A stretch of DNA of 64,000 nucleotides from Spirodela intermedia (GCA_902729315.2 LR746272.1:1674001-1738000); one strand, 5' to 3'. Counted from the first letter of the stretch, positions 28,912 to 40,289 are shown. Translations and numbers: made by a program. Notes: generated from the letters alone by a model not told the origin.

Positions 28912-29942
28912 ATCTAAAATACTTAGAAACAATAAATTTTTAAAAAAAATAGTTTTGAAAATTTATCATGAAATATAATACAAAATTATATCATTCTCCA
29001 CATAGCACCATGACCCCAATCAAAGTTGAAATAATTATTGATTTCATTAGTTGTAATTAATCTTCAATTAGGGCCTATGTCATGTTTTTTTTGAAGTACT
29101 TACATATGACATCAAACTAACTACTCTTAGATTATAAAATCTTTAGATGATATGTTATCAAGTATTGCACAATTAATTGTGATCCTATCCATAACTTACA
29201 CAAATGATTAATTGACTTGACTTCTACAAATGATATTTAGAAATCATCCTCTATAGCTATGTGATGTTTTAAGATAGACTAAATATTAAAACCATAGCCT
29301 AAATCCCTGCCACATTTCCTAACTATAAAGTGAAAAAAATGAAGAAAGACATAAACATAAAAGACTCTTAAAACTATTCATTGAACAAAGACCATGTTGA
29401 TGCCACAGAACAAAGTCAAAATCAAGATTGACAAGCATTCCCATAAAAAATGTAAGAATTACTTATATGATTGCCTTTGCTTAACTCTCCATTTTGTCTT
29501 TAATTTTTTAGTATACATCTTTCTCTCTCCATTTCTTCCTCCCTTTTAAAAATAAAATATAGAACTGCCACATGGTAGTCAATAGAGATATGCATCACTA
29601 TAGAGTCCAATCAAGCTTATAAGCCCAATGTTAGTAACAAAGGGTAATTAGTAAATAACCCTCTCATATTATGTAAACTTCATAACTAATTCAGTGGAAA
29701 GGTGAAAATAGAAGAGTAAGCTTTCTATGTGATTTGAAAAGTTTAAAGAATTATTTATTGTATATTGACCATAAAAACAAGGCCAAACCCAAGAGACGTT
29801 CCACTAGTAAAATCCACTAGCCACAAGTTTAGATATGGGTTAATTTTAAATTTCATCATATTGATCCTTCAAGATGCTTGCTATTTCCAGGCTGCTAAGT
29901 TTTCCAATCTCCATTGAATTTAGAAATGGTTTTTTGAATCTA

Positions 29943-29944
<2 letters not shown>

Positions 29945-30006
<62 letters not shown>
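29945..30006. repeat. (GA)31 microsatellite
   Basis: The longest pure GA array in the window, 62 bases without interruption, in AT-rich DNA. Confidence 0.97.
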
Positions 30007-30009
<3 letters not shown>

Positions 30010-30157
30010 TACATTATTAAGATAAAAAATGTTATTTTTATGCAATGCCTCCTTAAATAAGTAAAAACCATCATCAATCCCTTTAAAAATGAGATATGAT
30101 AAATTTATAGCAATGTCCCTTCACTAGATTTAAAGGAAGTAGTATCTAACTCTGTGA

Positions 30158-30180
30158 ATATATATATATATATATATATA
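30158..30180. repeat. (TA)n microsatellite
   Basis: About eleven alternating TA units; similar runs occur at 28837-28852 and 30570-30582. Confidence 0.9.
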
Positions 30181-30831
30181 TTGCAATATTACAAGCCACT
30201 TAAAGGATCCTGTTTTACCATTTTTATTTTATGCATTAAGGCCTCTTAGGGTTGAACTTTTTTGCCTCCCATTTCCTGCAACAATATTTTACATCAGTTT
30301 ACATCTTATGATATCTCATTGCTTAATCTTCATTAACATCTAACATAAGAAATTTGTGTTGAGTTGTAACTCAAGAGCTGTTATAAATTATAGCTTCTCA
30401 ATTAACCAATTTGTACCTCTAAAGATGTGGTCATCCCACGGGGGTAGACTTGGCCAAGACCAAGTGGATTTAATGTTTTTTTTTTTGCAAAATCCCTCTA
30501 TAAAAGATAAATTAAATTATAATTATAATTTTTCCTCATATATTTTATTTTCATATTTTCTGGAAATAATTAATATATATATATTACACCAAAAATAGGG
30601 GAATCTTATTACGGCCATGGGACAGGGAACATAAGCTTCTCACATCACCATTCTATTAAAGCCTGGAAATTGCGACCTGGAAGCTAAGGACCAATCTTCT
30701 CTTCAGTATTAAAAAAAATAAAATCGAAAGGCCCAAGCTTTTATTTTATTTTTTTAAAAGCGAAATAATTCACAGATAAAGGGTTAGATGCTCATGGGAC
30801 CACAGAAATGCAGAGGAGAAACCACATGTCG

Positions 30832-32624
30832 TCATGAAGAGGTGCCGATGTCCTTCCTGAGGACGAGCGCCCCTGAGGGGCCCTTATCGAAGAGATTCTC
30901 CAGCAACTGTTCCCAATTGGGCTTCCTTGTCAGCCTCGGACTGGCGGCGCTCGACGCCGCCGTCTCCTCCGCAGAACCGGAAGGTCCCTCCGGCGGCGCC
31001 ACCGCATGGGGTATCTTCAGGGTCACCGCCCTCACCAGTGCGGCCTTGTGTTCCTCGGCGAACGATTCTTTCCTCTCCATCCTCTGCGTCGCCGGCGGCG
31101 CCGCCTCCATTCCCTCCTTCATCAGCTGAGAGAAAACCAGGGAGCAGAGCATCTTGTCAGAGAACAACAGTGAGAAGAGGATAGTTCTTCGCCGGAATAT
31201 GCTGCCGACACTTACATCCAATGCCTTCTGCGATTCCTTCTCAATCCAGAGGATGCCGTGATCTGATGTCGCGTTGCAGGAGAGCACGATGTGCTCGAAC
31301 CTGCCCTCGACTGGGATGGCGGTTCTCACCTTCGGAGGAACCCTTCCGCATCTGCCCATGGTTTCGTCTTGGAAATCAGTCCTGACAGATCGCCACCGCC
31401 GAGGAAACAGGGATTCACAGCAGGAAGCTACGGGCAATAATGGGGGATCCCCCTACCTGCAGAACTTCCTCTCAACGATGTGAAACATCCGTCCGGGAGC
31501 GTAGAGTCTCCTCGGATCTCTGAGCTTCCTTCCCTCCGGTATGAAGGTATCTCTGATGCAGACCCAGAACAGCAAGCACGGCAAGCTGCCCAGAGCACGA
31601 AGAACGGTCAAGAAATGTTCTGTGTTGGTTCATAATCGGACGAATTGCGGGAAGAAAAGAGGGTAGGGCCCGCGGAATCGACGGAACTCACCAGAATATC
31701 GAACTGAAGATGTCCTCCAACGGTGTCGCCGTTCTCGGCAAGAAATCATCCTGTGAATTGCAGAGACAACACGGATCAGTCGTCATTTGAACGGACTGTC
31801 TTCTTCCGAGGGATGCTGGTCGGCTTCATAATTGATTGATTTCTTCCGCAAAATGTTAAGATTTAGCGCGGTCTGGATTGTGAATCTAGCACGGTGGAGA
31901 AGAAGGGAGCAGAGAATGTGCCCGCCTGGAGGACGATGGAGTAGATCACGTCGGCGTACTTGACGGCGAGGTTGAGGGACATAGACCTGGCGGGCGCCAC
32001 CGCGTAGCACCGGACCTTGCTCCGGGGAATCCCTCCGACACAGTGGCCGTGGTTGACGACGAGGATGGACATCAACGCCGCCACGCCGGAGCCCAGCGAG
32101 TGGCCGGCGAAGACAAGCTTGTATTCCTCGCCGTAGCGCTTCCAGATCTCCGCTAGGGTTTCGGACTCCCGATTCAGCAGCCAGCTGGCCGACCTGAGCA
32201 GGCCGTGGTGGACGTAGCCGCCGTCGAACATCTGCATCCCGAGGCTGTTGTTGAGGAGGAGGGCATAGTCGCTCTCACGCCGTAGGTTGAGGCCGCGGAT
32301 GGAGAAGACGATCTCGCGGTGGTGGTGATCCGTGTAGATGAGGTACGGCGGCGAGCGGCCGCAGGTCTGCTCGTAGGTGACGCGCTTGACGACGCAGGAG
32401 GGGTCGAGGTGATAGCCGCCTGGCGGCGGGAACTGCGGATGAGCGAGGTCGTCCTCGTAGACGGCGAGGATCAGGCGGCAGATGCGGGGCACCGGCTCGA
32501 ACTCCGCCGGATCCGCCGGCGGCCAGGTCTCGCTGTCGTAGGATCCGACGTAGGTGCATCGCTTCCAAATCCAGCGGGAGCAGCCGACGCAGAACACGCA
32601 CTCCGCTCCGCATGCCAGCGACAT
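30832..32624 (-). CDS. Class 3 lipase (alpha/beta hydrolase, diacylglycerol-lipase-like)
   Basis: Predicted to hydrolyse acyl esters of glycerolipids; substrate unknown. Exons 32624-31926, 31750-31692, 31585-31457, 31351-31216, 31125-30832 join in phase to 438 residues. The nucleophile motif GHSLGSG lies at about residues 173-179, following VFSIRGLNLRRESDYALLL and the FDGGYVHHGLL segment typical of this plant subfamily. The downstream DDFLPRTATPLEDIF, CLPCLL and RRLYAPGRMFHIVER segments are conserved, and HIVLSCNATSDHGI may supply the catalytic His. The C-terminal 95 residues are polar and Ala-rich. The first intron begins GC, not GT, in a poor donor context (CAG|GCGGGC), yet conservation of VLQ|DDF argues for that border. 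The ATG at 32624 matches the usual short MS..CG start of the family. Confidence 0.9.
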
Positions 32625-32687
32625 TCGTCCTCCGCCCTGTTCCGATCAAGTCGGAACCAACTACTCTCCGGCAGTCACAGCGCTCTG

Positions 32688-32718
32688 AAGAAGAAGAAGA
32701 AGAAGAAGAAGAAGAAGA
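32688..32718. repeat. (GAA)10 microsatellite upstream of the lipase start
   Basis: Ten GAA units on the plus strand, giving a (TTC)n leader tract about 65-95 bases before the lipase ATG. Confidence 0.9.
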
Positions 32719-33922
32719 GGAACCCTCGAACTGTGTGCCCTTTTGGCTAGGTCCGACAGCTCGAACTGCGTGCCCTTCGTTCCTTCCTCCCTTCTCCGAT
32801 CTTCATCCTCACGTCTGGAAAGAGGGAATCGCGTCAAAAGATGGCCGCCGGAAATAATAAACTAAGGGGAAATCTCCTGATCCTTTCTCCGGCCACCGCC
32901 ATCCCAGCTGTTGCCGCTTTTGTGGCGCAGAGCTTCCGTGGGGATCCATCCTTGCGTAGGTCTCGAAGCCTGGCTGGTCTTCGCGGCCCTCCAGCGTCCT
33001 CCCCGCGTTTCCCAGCGTCCTCCCCAACGACGAAGATCTGATCGATCCTTAGACGATCGGAGCAATTTCGAGCTTCGGAATTTCTCCCATCGTCGACACC
33101 AGAACGCGGGATGAATCCCAGTGATTCCGAATTCCACCGCGTGGTTGACCGTTCCAGATCCGTTCTTCCATGAGAGCAAGCGAATTGGAGACGAGATGAC
33201 GGCCGCAGGGCCACCGGTCACCCTCTGTGGGATGATTGACGCCACAGAAGCAGGGAAGAAGGCGGGAGGAACAACCACCCACTGGAAAGGGACGTCGATT
33301 GCTGCCTTCTGGAAGGATCCGCCGATTCTCCGGTAAAGACTCCGTTCGTTGGCTCCCGATTTCAAAATTCTTCATTCCCTCAGGTTGCATCAAATTTATT
33401 TTTATTTTTATTTTTCTAAAAATATTGTCGGGAAATTCCAGAAGTCATTCCACAGAACGCATTTTCGGAATGAGGAGCCCCCTAGACCTCGGATTCTCTG
33501 GGCTGGGGCCTCCACTAATTGCAAATGGGCCCCATATTCCTGCCACGTGGCATACTCCTCTCTCCATAATGCAGCCAGTGAAGAAATGAAAGGGCCTCCC
33601 AATGGGCCGGGCCCACTATGGCTCACAGCGTCGCCATCCGTAAAAGAGGACGACAAGTGCGAGGCATCACTACCCTAAGCTGTCCCCCAGGTGCAAGATA
33701 TGACATCGGGAAGGAAGGGGGGTAAAAACTGACAGTTCCACCGACCCCTACAGCAGGCATGGCAATGCGAGGGGGGACTTTTTGAAAAGAGATCGAGACT
33801 CTGAGGGGCAGTATATTATACTACATTTATTAAAGGGGGAAAATGCAATTGTGCCCCGATCAGTAGGAACCAGCAGTACTGCGCGCAGGTTCTTCGTCCA
33901 TCGTCACCTGCTTCTTCTGCTT
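32719..33922. other. Intergenic region between lipase and the At3g17950-type gene
   Basis: Lipase promoter region plus the 3' flank of the next minus-strand gene. The many overlapping short frames at 32800-33680 on both strands show no family resemblance or splice pattern. Confidence 0.55.
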
Positions 33923-34612
33923 CTACCCATCGCTGCCGCTGCAGATCCCGGTGAGCAGCACCGGCAGCCTCCCCAGAGAGCCCGTTTCCGCGCGGTGGGG
34001 ATGCGGCGGCGGGGGGAGGACACGGCCGCCGTCGAACAGAGGGCCGCCGCCTACCGCCTCGTGCTCCGCCTCTCCCCCGCCGCCGTAGAAGAGGTGGGCC
34101 TCCTGCTCACCGGCCAACTCGCCGCCACTCAGCCTCCGCTCCACCTGCAGGAAGTCGGCGAGCGAGGTCGGGGCCATGTCCTCCCCCCTGCACAGCTTCC
34201 ACCACCTCCTCCTCCCCGCCGTCCTTCTCCTCCCCCGCTGCCTCCCCGCTCCGCCGCCGGCGCCCCTCTCCGCGCCGCCGCCGCGAGACAGGAGTGCCAC
34301 CGCCGGCGGCCGAGCGGCAGGCGTCTCTATAAGGCTGACGCCCATCAGCGTGCCGAGGGTCGTGCTCCGGTCGGGGAAGAAGGACCCCGTCGACTGCAAC
34401 AACAAGAGATCAACGCAAGAAACTGCAGCGGCGGCGGCAGCAGAGAAGGAGGGATGGATGGAAGGAAGAAAGAAACAGGAGGAGAAAGAAGAACGCCATG
34501 GGCGGCCATTACAGGGTCCCTTCCCAGTGCTCCTCACCTCGGTGTCCAGGTCGGAGGAGGAGGGCGACGAAATAGTGGGCGAGGAGGGGATGACTTCTCC
34601 TTCGCGAGCCAT
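33923..34612 (-). CDS. At3g17950-type protein of unknown function
   Basis: No biochemical role is known for this plant family. Exons 34612-34538 and 34393-33923 give 181 residues. The family hallmark SSDLDTE|STGSFFPDRSTTLGTLMGVS spans the intron, which fixes both splice sites (GAG|GTGAGG and TTGCAG|TCG). Further on, a basic Arg-rich block (RQRGRRRTAGRRRWWKLC), then TSLADFLQVERR and the C-terminal GRLPVLLTGIC are also typical. No signal peptide or membrane segment. The 144-base intron is a multiple of three and has no stop in frame, so an unspliced message would encode a 229-residue protein with a Ser/Ala/Leu-rich insert. The N-terminus is shorter than the family members I know. Confidence 0.8.
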   Translation of the reverse strand: MAREGEVIPSSPTISSPSSSDLDTEVRSTGKGPCNGRPWRSSFSSCFFLPSIHPSFSAAAAAAVSCVDLLLLQSTGSFFPDRSTTLGTLMGVSLIETPAARPPAVALLSRGGGAERGAGGGAGRQRGRRRTAGRRRWWKLCRGEDMAPTSLADFLQVERRLSGGELAGEQEAHLFYGGGGEAEHEAVGGGPLFDGGRVLPPPPHPHRAETGSLGRLPVLLTGICSGSDG

Positions 34613-35197
34613 GGCGGCGCCACCGCCGCTGCTGAAAGAGGGTGGAAGACGGTGGAAGCGGAGAAGGGATCTAAAAGAATGGAAGCTGAGAAGACGGGAA
34701 GGAGGGGAAGTGGGGCCCCCTCACAGTCTGCGAGATGCTCTGAGAGTTTCTCTCTCTCTCTCTCTCTTCCCGACCGTCCATCTTTCCAAAAGCTCGGGGG
34801 GTGGGGGGGGGACCTCCCCGTTTGACCTCTCCAAGTCTTAGAACCCTGAACCCACCCTCCTCTTCCTCGCCCCGCTCCATTAGATTAGATCAACTTAATG
34901 CTCCCTCCCAAGAGACTGGAAACACCCAATGTTCCTGCTGACTTTTTCAGTCAACCCTATTGTCTGACGAAGTCGTCGACCCCGATGTCAACGATCCCAC
35001 ACAGTTCCGGAGAGAGTAGAGGTATCCTTTCTCTGGGAATCAGCCGCCAGCTCACGGTTACTACCATAAGTAGAAACTCAGTAATGAGTTTCCTAAAGCA
35101 GAGAGATGGCTCTGGAGTCTCCCCTGAGCTCAAAGTGGGGACATGAATAGTTCTTATAAGGGAGGGTCGTGTTGAATTTTCAGGCCATTCTAAAGAG

Positions 35198-35201
<4 letters not shown>

Positions 35202-35240
<39 letters not shown>
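35202..35240. repeat. (GA)19 microsatellite
   Basis: Pure GA array in the intergenic region upstream of the At3g17950-type gene. Confidence 0.95.
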
Positions 35241-35243
<3 letters not shown>

Positions 35244-36557
35244 GAGGCAACCAAGTGAGATGTCGTCCTATTAGTAGTTGAGCTACGGTTGACTTTTTCT
35301 CAACTTCCCTAACCTTCAGAATCCCCTTGGAAGGGTCAATTTTACATTGGCTATCTGTCATTTTACCTAAAATTATTGGAATTAATCATAAATTAAGTTG
35401 ATGTACAGCTAAAAATCACAGGCAAAAAAGTCAACGGAAAGAAGGTCTTCATATTTGACCTTCTTAGAAAATAGGTCTGGTTCCAAGAATTTTCAATATT
35501 TTCGGGGTCTAAAGAAAATCCCACATCTTTATAGGGGTATATTCATAAAACTACCCCCCATCATCGATATTGCCGTCTCTGTAGGGGTCTCGGCTGAAGC
35601 GAATGGGGCGCAGTATGGGCCCCACAGGTTCTGTCGGATTCAGACCGGCCGACTTGACCAACAGTGTCGAGACGCGCCTCTCCGTCTTCTGCGACGTTTT
35701 TCTTTTTTGTTTTTAAGTGGAACGGCGCGGTTTCCGTCCCTGGCCAGGCGGCCCGACCGGGGTCTTCGAAGGGACTTTTCAATAAATTTCCTCGACAAAT
35801 ATTGCAAAATAGTCCAAAATAGTTTTTACATTATTTACTGCACCGCATTAAAGTTCCGAATATGTTTTAACACTCTGGCAGATGCAAGCAGAGCTCCGAG
35901 CTCAGTGAATGGGCCGAACCCATTTCCCAGCGATGAATGGGATCCAGTAAGAGATTTATGGGCCGGGCTTCCCACTACGACCCTCTTTCTCTCTCTCTCT
36001 CTCTGTGCTGTCGTGTACCTTCATCTCCACAAGAAATAGCAGCAGTCAACCTCACATTTGATGATGGGATGCCCAGTGATTTAACGCAGGGGTTGACTTT
36101 TGGTGATACGTGCTGGTAGCTTGACCTACAATTCATTAGGATGTCATCGGTGCCCCCGCACTGGGTTGACTAATAATGATCCCGCATTTTAAGTAACATG
36201 CACGTGAAGCCGAATCGATAGATTTCCCGTTCTGGATGGTCACAGTGATCGAGAGCATTGATGATAGCCATTTTCTTCAACTCCTCCCCCCTTTCCGTGG
36301 AAGGAAGGGGGACCATTTTCTTCATTCACGAGTGGCCGCCGGGGGTGAACCCCCTTTCATGGCTGAACAGCAGGCGGGCGGCGAGCTCCTACCAGTCTTT
36401 CGCTTGACTCTTTAATGCGTGGGACGACGGGCTTCATGTGAACCAGAGGAGAGGACCCCCGCTGCCATCTGCTACCAACAAAGAAGGAACCCACCTCCTC
36501 TCCCTCTCGTCCGACGAAGAGTGGGCGAGCTTTGACGAGAAATTTCGCTCACTTTAG

Positions 36558-36558
<1 letters not shown>

Positions 36559-36600
<42 letters not shown>
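36559..36600. repeat. (GA)21 microsatellite
   Basis: Pure GA array about 260 bases beyond the stop of the inhibitor gene at 36857. Confidence 0.95.
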
Positions 36601-36604
<4 letters not shown>

Positions 36605-36856
36605 GAAGAAACCAAAGGATGATCACGGACGCATTCCGGGAAGAAGGAGAGAAGAAGAAGAAGACCAAGAACATGGAAACACGTTTCTTCGAGCTCCAAC
36701 AATCTCCGTCACACTGTAAATTATGCGGCATGGGGGACTTCGTCCTTCTTCCTCCTACCTGATATGCTCACGAGGGAGATATGACGGAGAGATATCTAGG
36801 GTGGGTGGTGGGGAGACTATGCATGATGGAGAGAGATGATCGTCGCCGCCTCGCCG

Positions 36857-37513
36857 TCAACGGGCCACGCCGACGAGGCTGTTCACCAGCGCCAGCGCGA
36901 TGCTCGTGTACCGCCTCGCCCGCCGCACGTGGCGGGCAACGTCGGCCTTCATGAACACGTCGCCGCCCGCCGTCGCCGCCGCCGCCGTGGCGGCGAACCC
37001 GTCGGTGCAGGTGTCCTCGTTGGTGAGGGCGGCGCTCATCCAGGTCTGCGCGTTGCTGACGTGCCACGCAAGCTCGGGGCCTTCCGCCTTGGCGAGGAGG
37101 CCCAGCTCGGCGGCGGCCTGGCGGGTCAGCTCAGCCGCGTCGCCTAGGGACTCGGCGCAGTCGCCCAGCGCGGCGGCGATGCGGGGGTCAACACCGGCTG
37201 CGGCGGCGGCGCGGTAGAGGAGGAGGACGTGGTAGGAGAGGGAGCTGACCTGGGCGAGGCTGTTGTTGGCGGCGAAGTGGGCGATCTGGGTTGGGTCCTC
37301 GCCGACGGCGCCGGCGTATCCGGCGAGAGACGAGTAGCAGAGCGACGGGTAGCGCGTGGCGGAGCAGCTCTGGCGGATGAACTCCGTGCAGTTCCTCCCG
37401 GCCGGTGACTCCACACCGCCGGCCGCTGCGCAGAGGGAGCTGACCGTCACCGCCGTCACCACCACCAGCACCGCCATGAGACAAGCCCTTCCCGCCGTCG
37501 TCGCCGTCTCCAT
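36857..37513 (-). CDS. Pectin methylesterase/invertase inhibitor (PMEI family)
   Basis: Single exon of 218 residues. A signal peptide of about 31 residues (hydrophobic ACLMAVLVVVTAVTVSSLC) targets it to the apoplast. The four-helix PMEI domain follows, with paired Cys C50/C59 in the N-terminal hairpin and C119/C169 later, plus the family phrases LGDCAESL, WMSAALTNEDTC and TSIALALVN near the end. Members bind either pectin methylesterases or acid invertases, and sequence alone does not tell which; the extracellular form and the two esterases 26-32 kb away make a pectin role plausible but unproven. Very high GC with Ala-rich loops (TAAAATAGG). Confidence 0.92.
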   Translation of the reverse strand: METATTAGRACLMAVLVVVTAVTVSSLCAAAGGVESPAGRNCTEFIRQSCSATRYPSLCYSSLAGYAGAVGEDPTQIAHFAANNSLAQVSSLSYHVLLLYRAAAAAGVDPRIAAALGDCAESLGDAAELTRQAAAELGLLAKAEGPELAWHVSNAQTWMSAALTNEDTCTDGFAATAAAATAGGDVFMKADVARHVRRARRYTSIALALVNSLVGVAR

Positions 37514-38147
37514 TCGTAGTCTCCCCCTCTCCTGCGATCAGAGATAGAGAGAGAAAGAGAGAGGAGAGAGAGGCTCCCCGAGATCTTCTTAAGAAGGCCC
37601 CCGGTTACCCCACGCCACTTGGCCTTTTAGTAGCCCATCACATCTATCCACCAAAAAATCAGCTCCTTTTACGTTGAGGAAGATGTAGATAAGATAGCAG
37701 CGGAAGGCTGCCGCCGGCGCTTAGAGAGGCGCGGAAAGCGTGCCGGCATGCGCGGGGCGGGGCGGGCACGGCCGGCCTTCGAGGGGACTTTTTCTCCTCT
37801 CGAAGGCCCGACCGTTGCCTCACCGTTCGGGTGGGCCCCCCCGTCTCTGGCCGCTCAATGTTTAAGAGTATGACAAGAGACCTTCACGTGCTCGGTAGAG
37901 AAAGGATTGAGTGAGAGGAAGTTGTCTTCTTGGGCAGGACAGATCTCGTGGAGGACGCACGAACAGAGAGAGAGAGAGAGGGGAACGAGGACTAGGAACG
38001 GCTGTGGTAGGAAGGAAAGAAGGAGGAGACAATGCGCGAGGTGAAAACCCTAGAGATGGAATAGATGGAGAGAGAGAGAGAGATGGAGAAAACCCTAGGG
38101 TTGGGTGTAATTACAGGATTCTACTGTGTGTCGGCTCTTCTTCTTGG
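37514..38147. other. Region between inhibitor gene and GH9 gene
   Basis: Inhibitor leader and promoter followed by the GH9 3' UTR. A GA-rich tract (37543-37572, CT on the coding strand) lies just upstream of the inhibitor ATG at 37513; further GA runs are at 37965-37980 and 38070-38083. No TATA box is obvious for the inhibitor. Confidence 0.55.
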
Positions 38148-40289
38148 CTATGGATGGGAGTGGGCAGAGAAATAGGCGAGGAGGCCGACGAAGGGGGCGT
38201 TGATGTAGGTGGTGGGCTCCGACTGCTGGAAGTAGGGCCTCGAGTCCGGGAAAGCATCCGTCGTATTGGGCCCGCCGACGACGGCGCCGACGAGCAGGTT
38301 AGGGTTAGGAGCCGGGCTGAGGTAGTACTTGGAGCCGGCCTTGCAGCCGATGCGAGCAGGGTGGGTCCTCACCGACGGCAGCGAGCTGCCGCGGTGGTGA
38401 ATCCGCCGCGGGAACTTGGCCCCGTAGCCCACCATGTAAGACATTCCCAGGGGGTTGTCCCCCAGGATGTAGTCAACCTGGCGCTTCGCCAGCCGCCGCA
38501 GCTCCGCCGGGCTGGCGGCGGAGCCGCCGCACTGCACCGCCGTGCCGGAGTGGCTGAGGTAGTTGGAGTAGGCCAAGAGGAGGAAGGAGAGGGAGGTCAC
38601 GTGCTGCATGTTGCTGCCGCCGGTCTTGTACAGGAGCCCGCCGGGGGAGTACTGGACCTGCAAGGTGGACATCCCCGGCAGCAGCGAGCAGATGAAGCTG
38701 TCGGCGTTGTTCTTGAACGACTCCAGGTAGGCGGCCTTCCCCATGAGCACCTCCTGCCAACAATTCCCCCCGGTCAACACTACTCCTCAGGAAAAGGAAA
38801 ACAAGAACTGAGGACAAGGGTATGCGGTTGGAGGGTGGCGGCCGTTGCCTTGGAGATGAGGACGTTGATGCCGGCGTGCTTGTTGTCCCATCCGAACTCG
38901 TTGATCGTGTCGCCGGCCCCCAATATCTGCTCGTTCCGCAGGATGTACTCACGGTACTCTCGCCGCCGGCTAGCCTTGTGCAGCCAGGCTGCCCCCCACA
39001 GCAGCTCGTCCTGAGTGGGGATGAGGAAGGAGGAGCAATCACTCAGACAACGCTCACTCACCTGCAAACCTTCTTCTCTTCTCCAAAAAAACTGCGGATG
39101 ATGAAGAGCGCCGGGGGGGCTGCTCTCCCGCTTGCTCACCTGGTATCCGTCAAAGTCGCAGTAGAAAGGACACACAGCGGGGCGGAGGCTGCTGCTGTAG
39201 GCGCCCCGATACTTGTCAGCGAACTCGAATACCTGTCAGGGGGGAACACATGGCCGCATTGAACACTCTTCTTCCGGCACCTCGTAACCCGAGAACGGAC
39301 AGATGATGGCTCCTACCTCCACGGCGCGGTCGAGGAGGCGGCGGGAGTAAGCGGGGTCGCGGAAGCGGAAGACGATGGAGGCTGCGGCGAGGGCGGCAGC
39401 GGACTCGCCAGCGACGTCAGATCCCGGATGCGCACGGTTGACCTTGTAGACTGTCCGGGGAGTGTCCATGTCCTCCGGCCTCTCCCAGCAGCCGTGGTCC
39501 CGGAAGGCGTCCCCTACCTGAACATACACAGTCTCCGGCACGGCCGTGGCCTTGAGGATGTAATCTGTCGCCCACCGGACGGCGCGGAGGGCCTCCCCGA
39601 GCTGGTCCCCCATGTTTCGACCGAAGTCGATCACGCTCCATGACAGCAGTGTCGCCGTGAAGGCCATCGGGAAGCCGAACTTTATGTTGTCGCCGGCGTC
39701 GTAGTAGCCGCCGGTCAGGTCCACCTGCGCGGCAAGGTGATAGCATCAGACTCACCGCTGCTGACAGACAGAAGGAGCAAGTTCATCAGTCTCTTCGAGA
39801 ACGACGCAGTTGGGGATTAAGGCCAAAGAACTAGCTACTCAGAGAGAGATTCTGCCATTACCATTTCTGGATGTAATTGTTAGGCAGAGGACTCAGACAT
39901 GCTCATCAGAGGTGAAAAGGCATGAAGACGCAGAAACAGGAAGAAAATTCGGCAAGAATAGCAGAGGGGGGAGTGTCGGCCGCAGGAATGTGCGTCCTCC
40001 TTCTGGCCAGAGCCGCCGCGCGTGTGGGAGGGACAGTAGCAGCACCCTTACTCACCCCTTCCGCGGCGCCGTCACGGAGAGCAGAGTCTCCACGCCACCT
40101 CAGCCGCTGGTCGGGGGGAAGCTTCCCGGAGCGCTGCCCCTCGAAGAACAGGATGCTCTTCCGCAGCGCGTCGCTGTAGTCGTGTCCCTCCGCCGGCTGG
40201 CCGGCCTGCGCTGCGAACGCCATTGATAGTAGCAGTAGCAACAGCAGCTGCGACGGTGGCGGCGACGGCAAGCGAGCTCGCGGCGGCAT
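38148..40289 (-). CDS. GH9 endo-1,4-beta-glucanase, secreted
   Basis: Cleaves beta-1,4-glucan during wall loosening or remodelling. Exons 40289-40056, 39724-39317, 39232-39140, 39010-38849, 38753-38148 give 500 residues. The N-terminus has a Leu-rich signal peptide ([18 protein letters not shown]) and no membrane anchor or C-terminal carbohydrate-binding module, so it is the secreted class B layout. Key residues: D87 and D90 in [18 protein letters not shown]419 in HHRGSSLPS, and D469 and E478 in [18 protein letters not shown]. An upstream in-frame ATG at 40325 would add 12 residues; 40289 was preferred because it puts the signal peptide nearer the start. The fourth intron uses a GC donor (AAG|GCAACG), fixed by the conserved SK|EVLMGKA junction. 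Confidence 0.95.

Larger units (their letters stand above)
28912..30831. other. AT-rich intergenic DNA before the lipase gene
   Basis: Nearly 2 kb without a supported gene; contains the (GA)n and (TA)n microsatellites listed separately. The last part (about 30700-30831) is probably the lipase 3' UTR. Confidence 0.6.
34613..36856. other. Intergenic region between the At3g17950-type gene and the inhibitor gene
   Basis: 2.2 kb with no recognised gene. A CT tract at 34744-34767 (GA on the coding strand of the gene at 33923-34612), a GA array at 35202-35240, a CT tract near 35986-36003 and a GA array at 36559-36600 are present. TTGAC motifs recur (34940, 35290, 35455, 36110, 36165 regions), which are WRKY-core sequences but short enough to be chance. 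Confidence 0.55.

Noticed and set aside
33782-34825. Two long open frames on the plus strand opposite the At3g17950-type gene
   Set aside because: Pro/Arg/Ala-rich, no motifs; the minus strand shows family motifs and matching splice sites instead.
37911-39014. Open frame of 367 codons on the plus strand
   Set aside because: Antisense shadow of GH9 exons 4 and 5 extending into flanking GA repeats.
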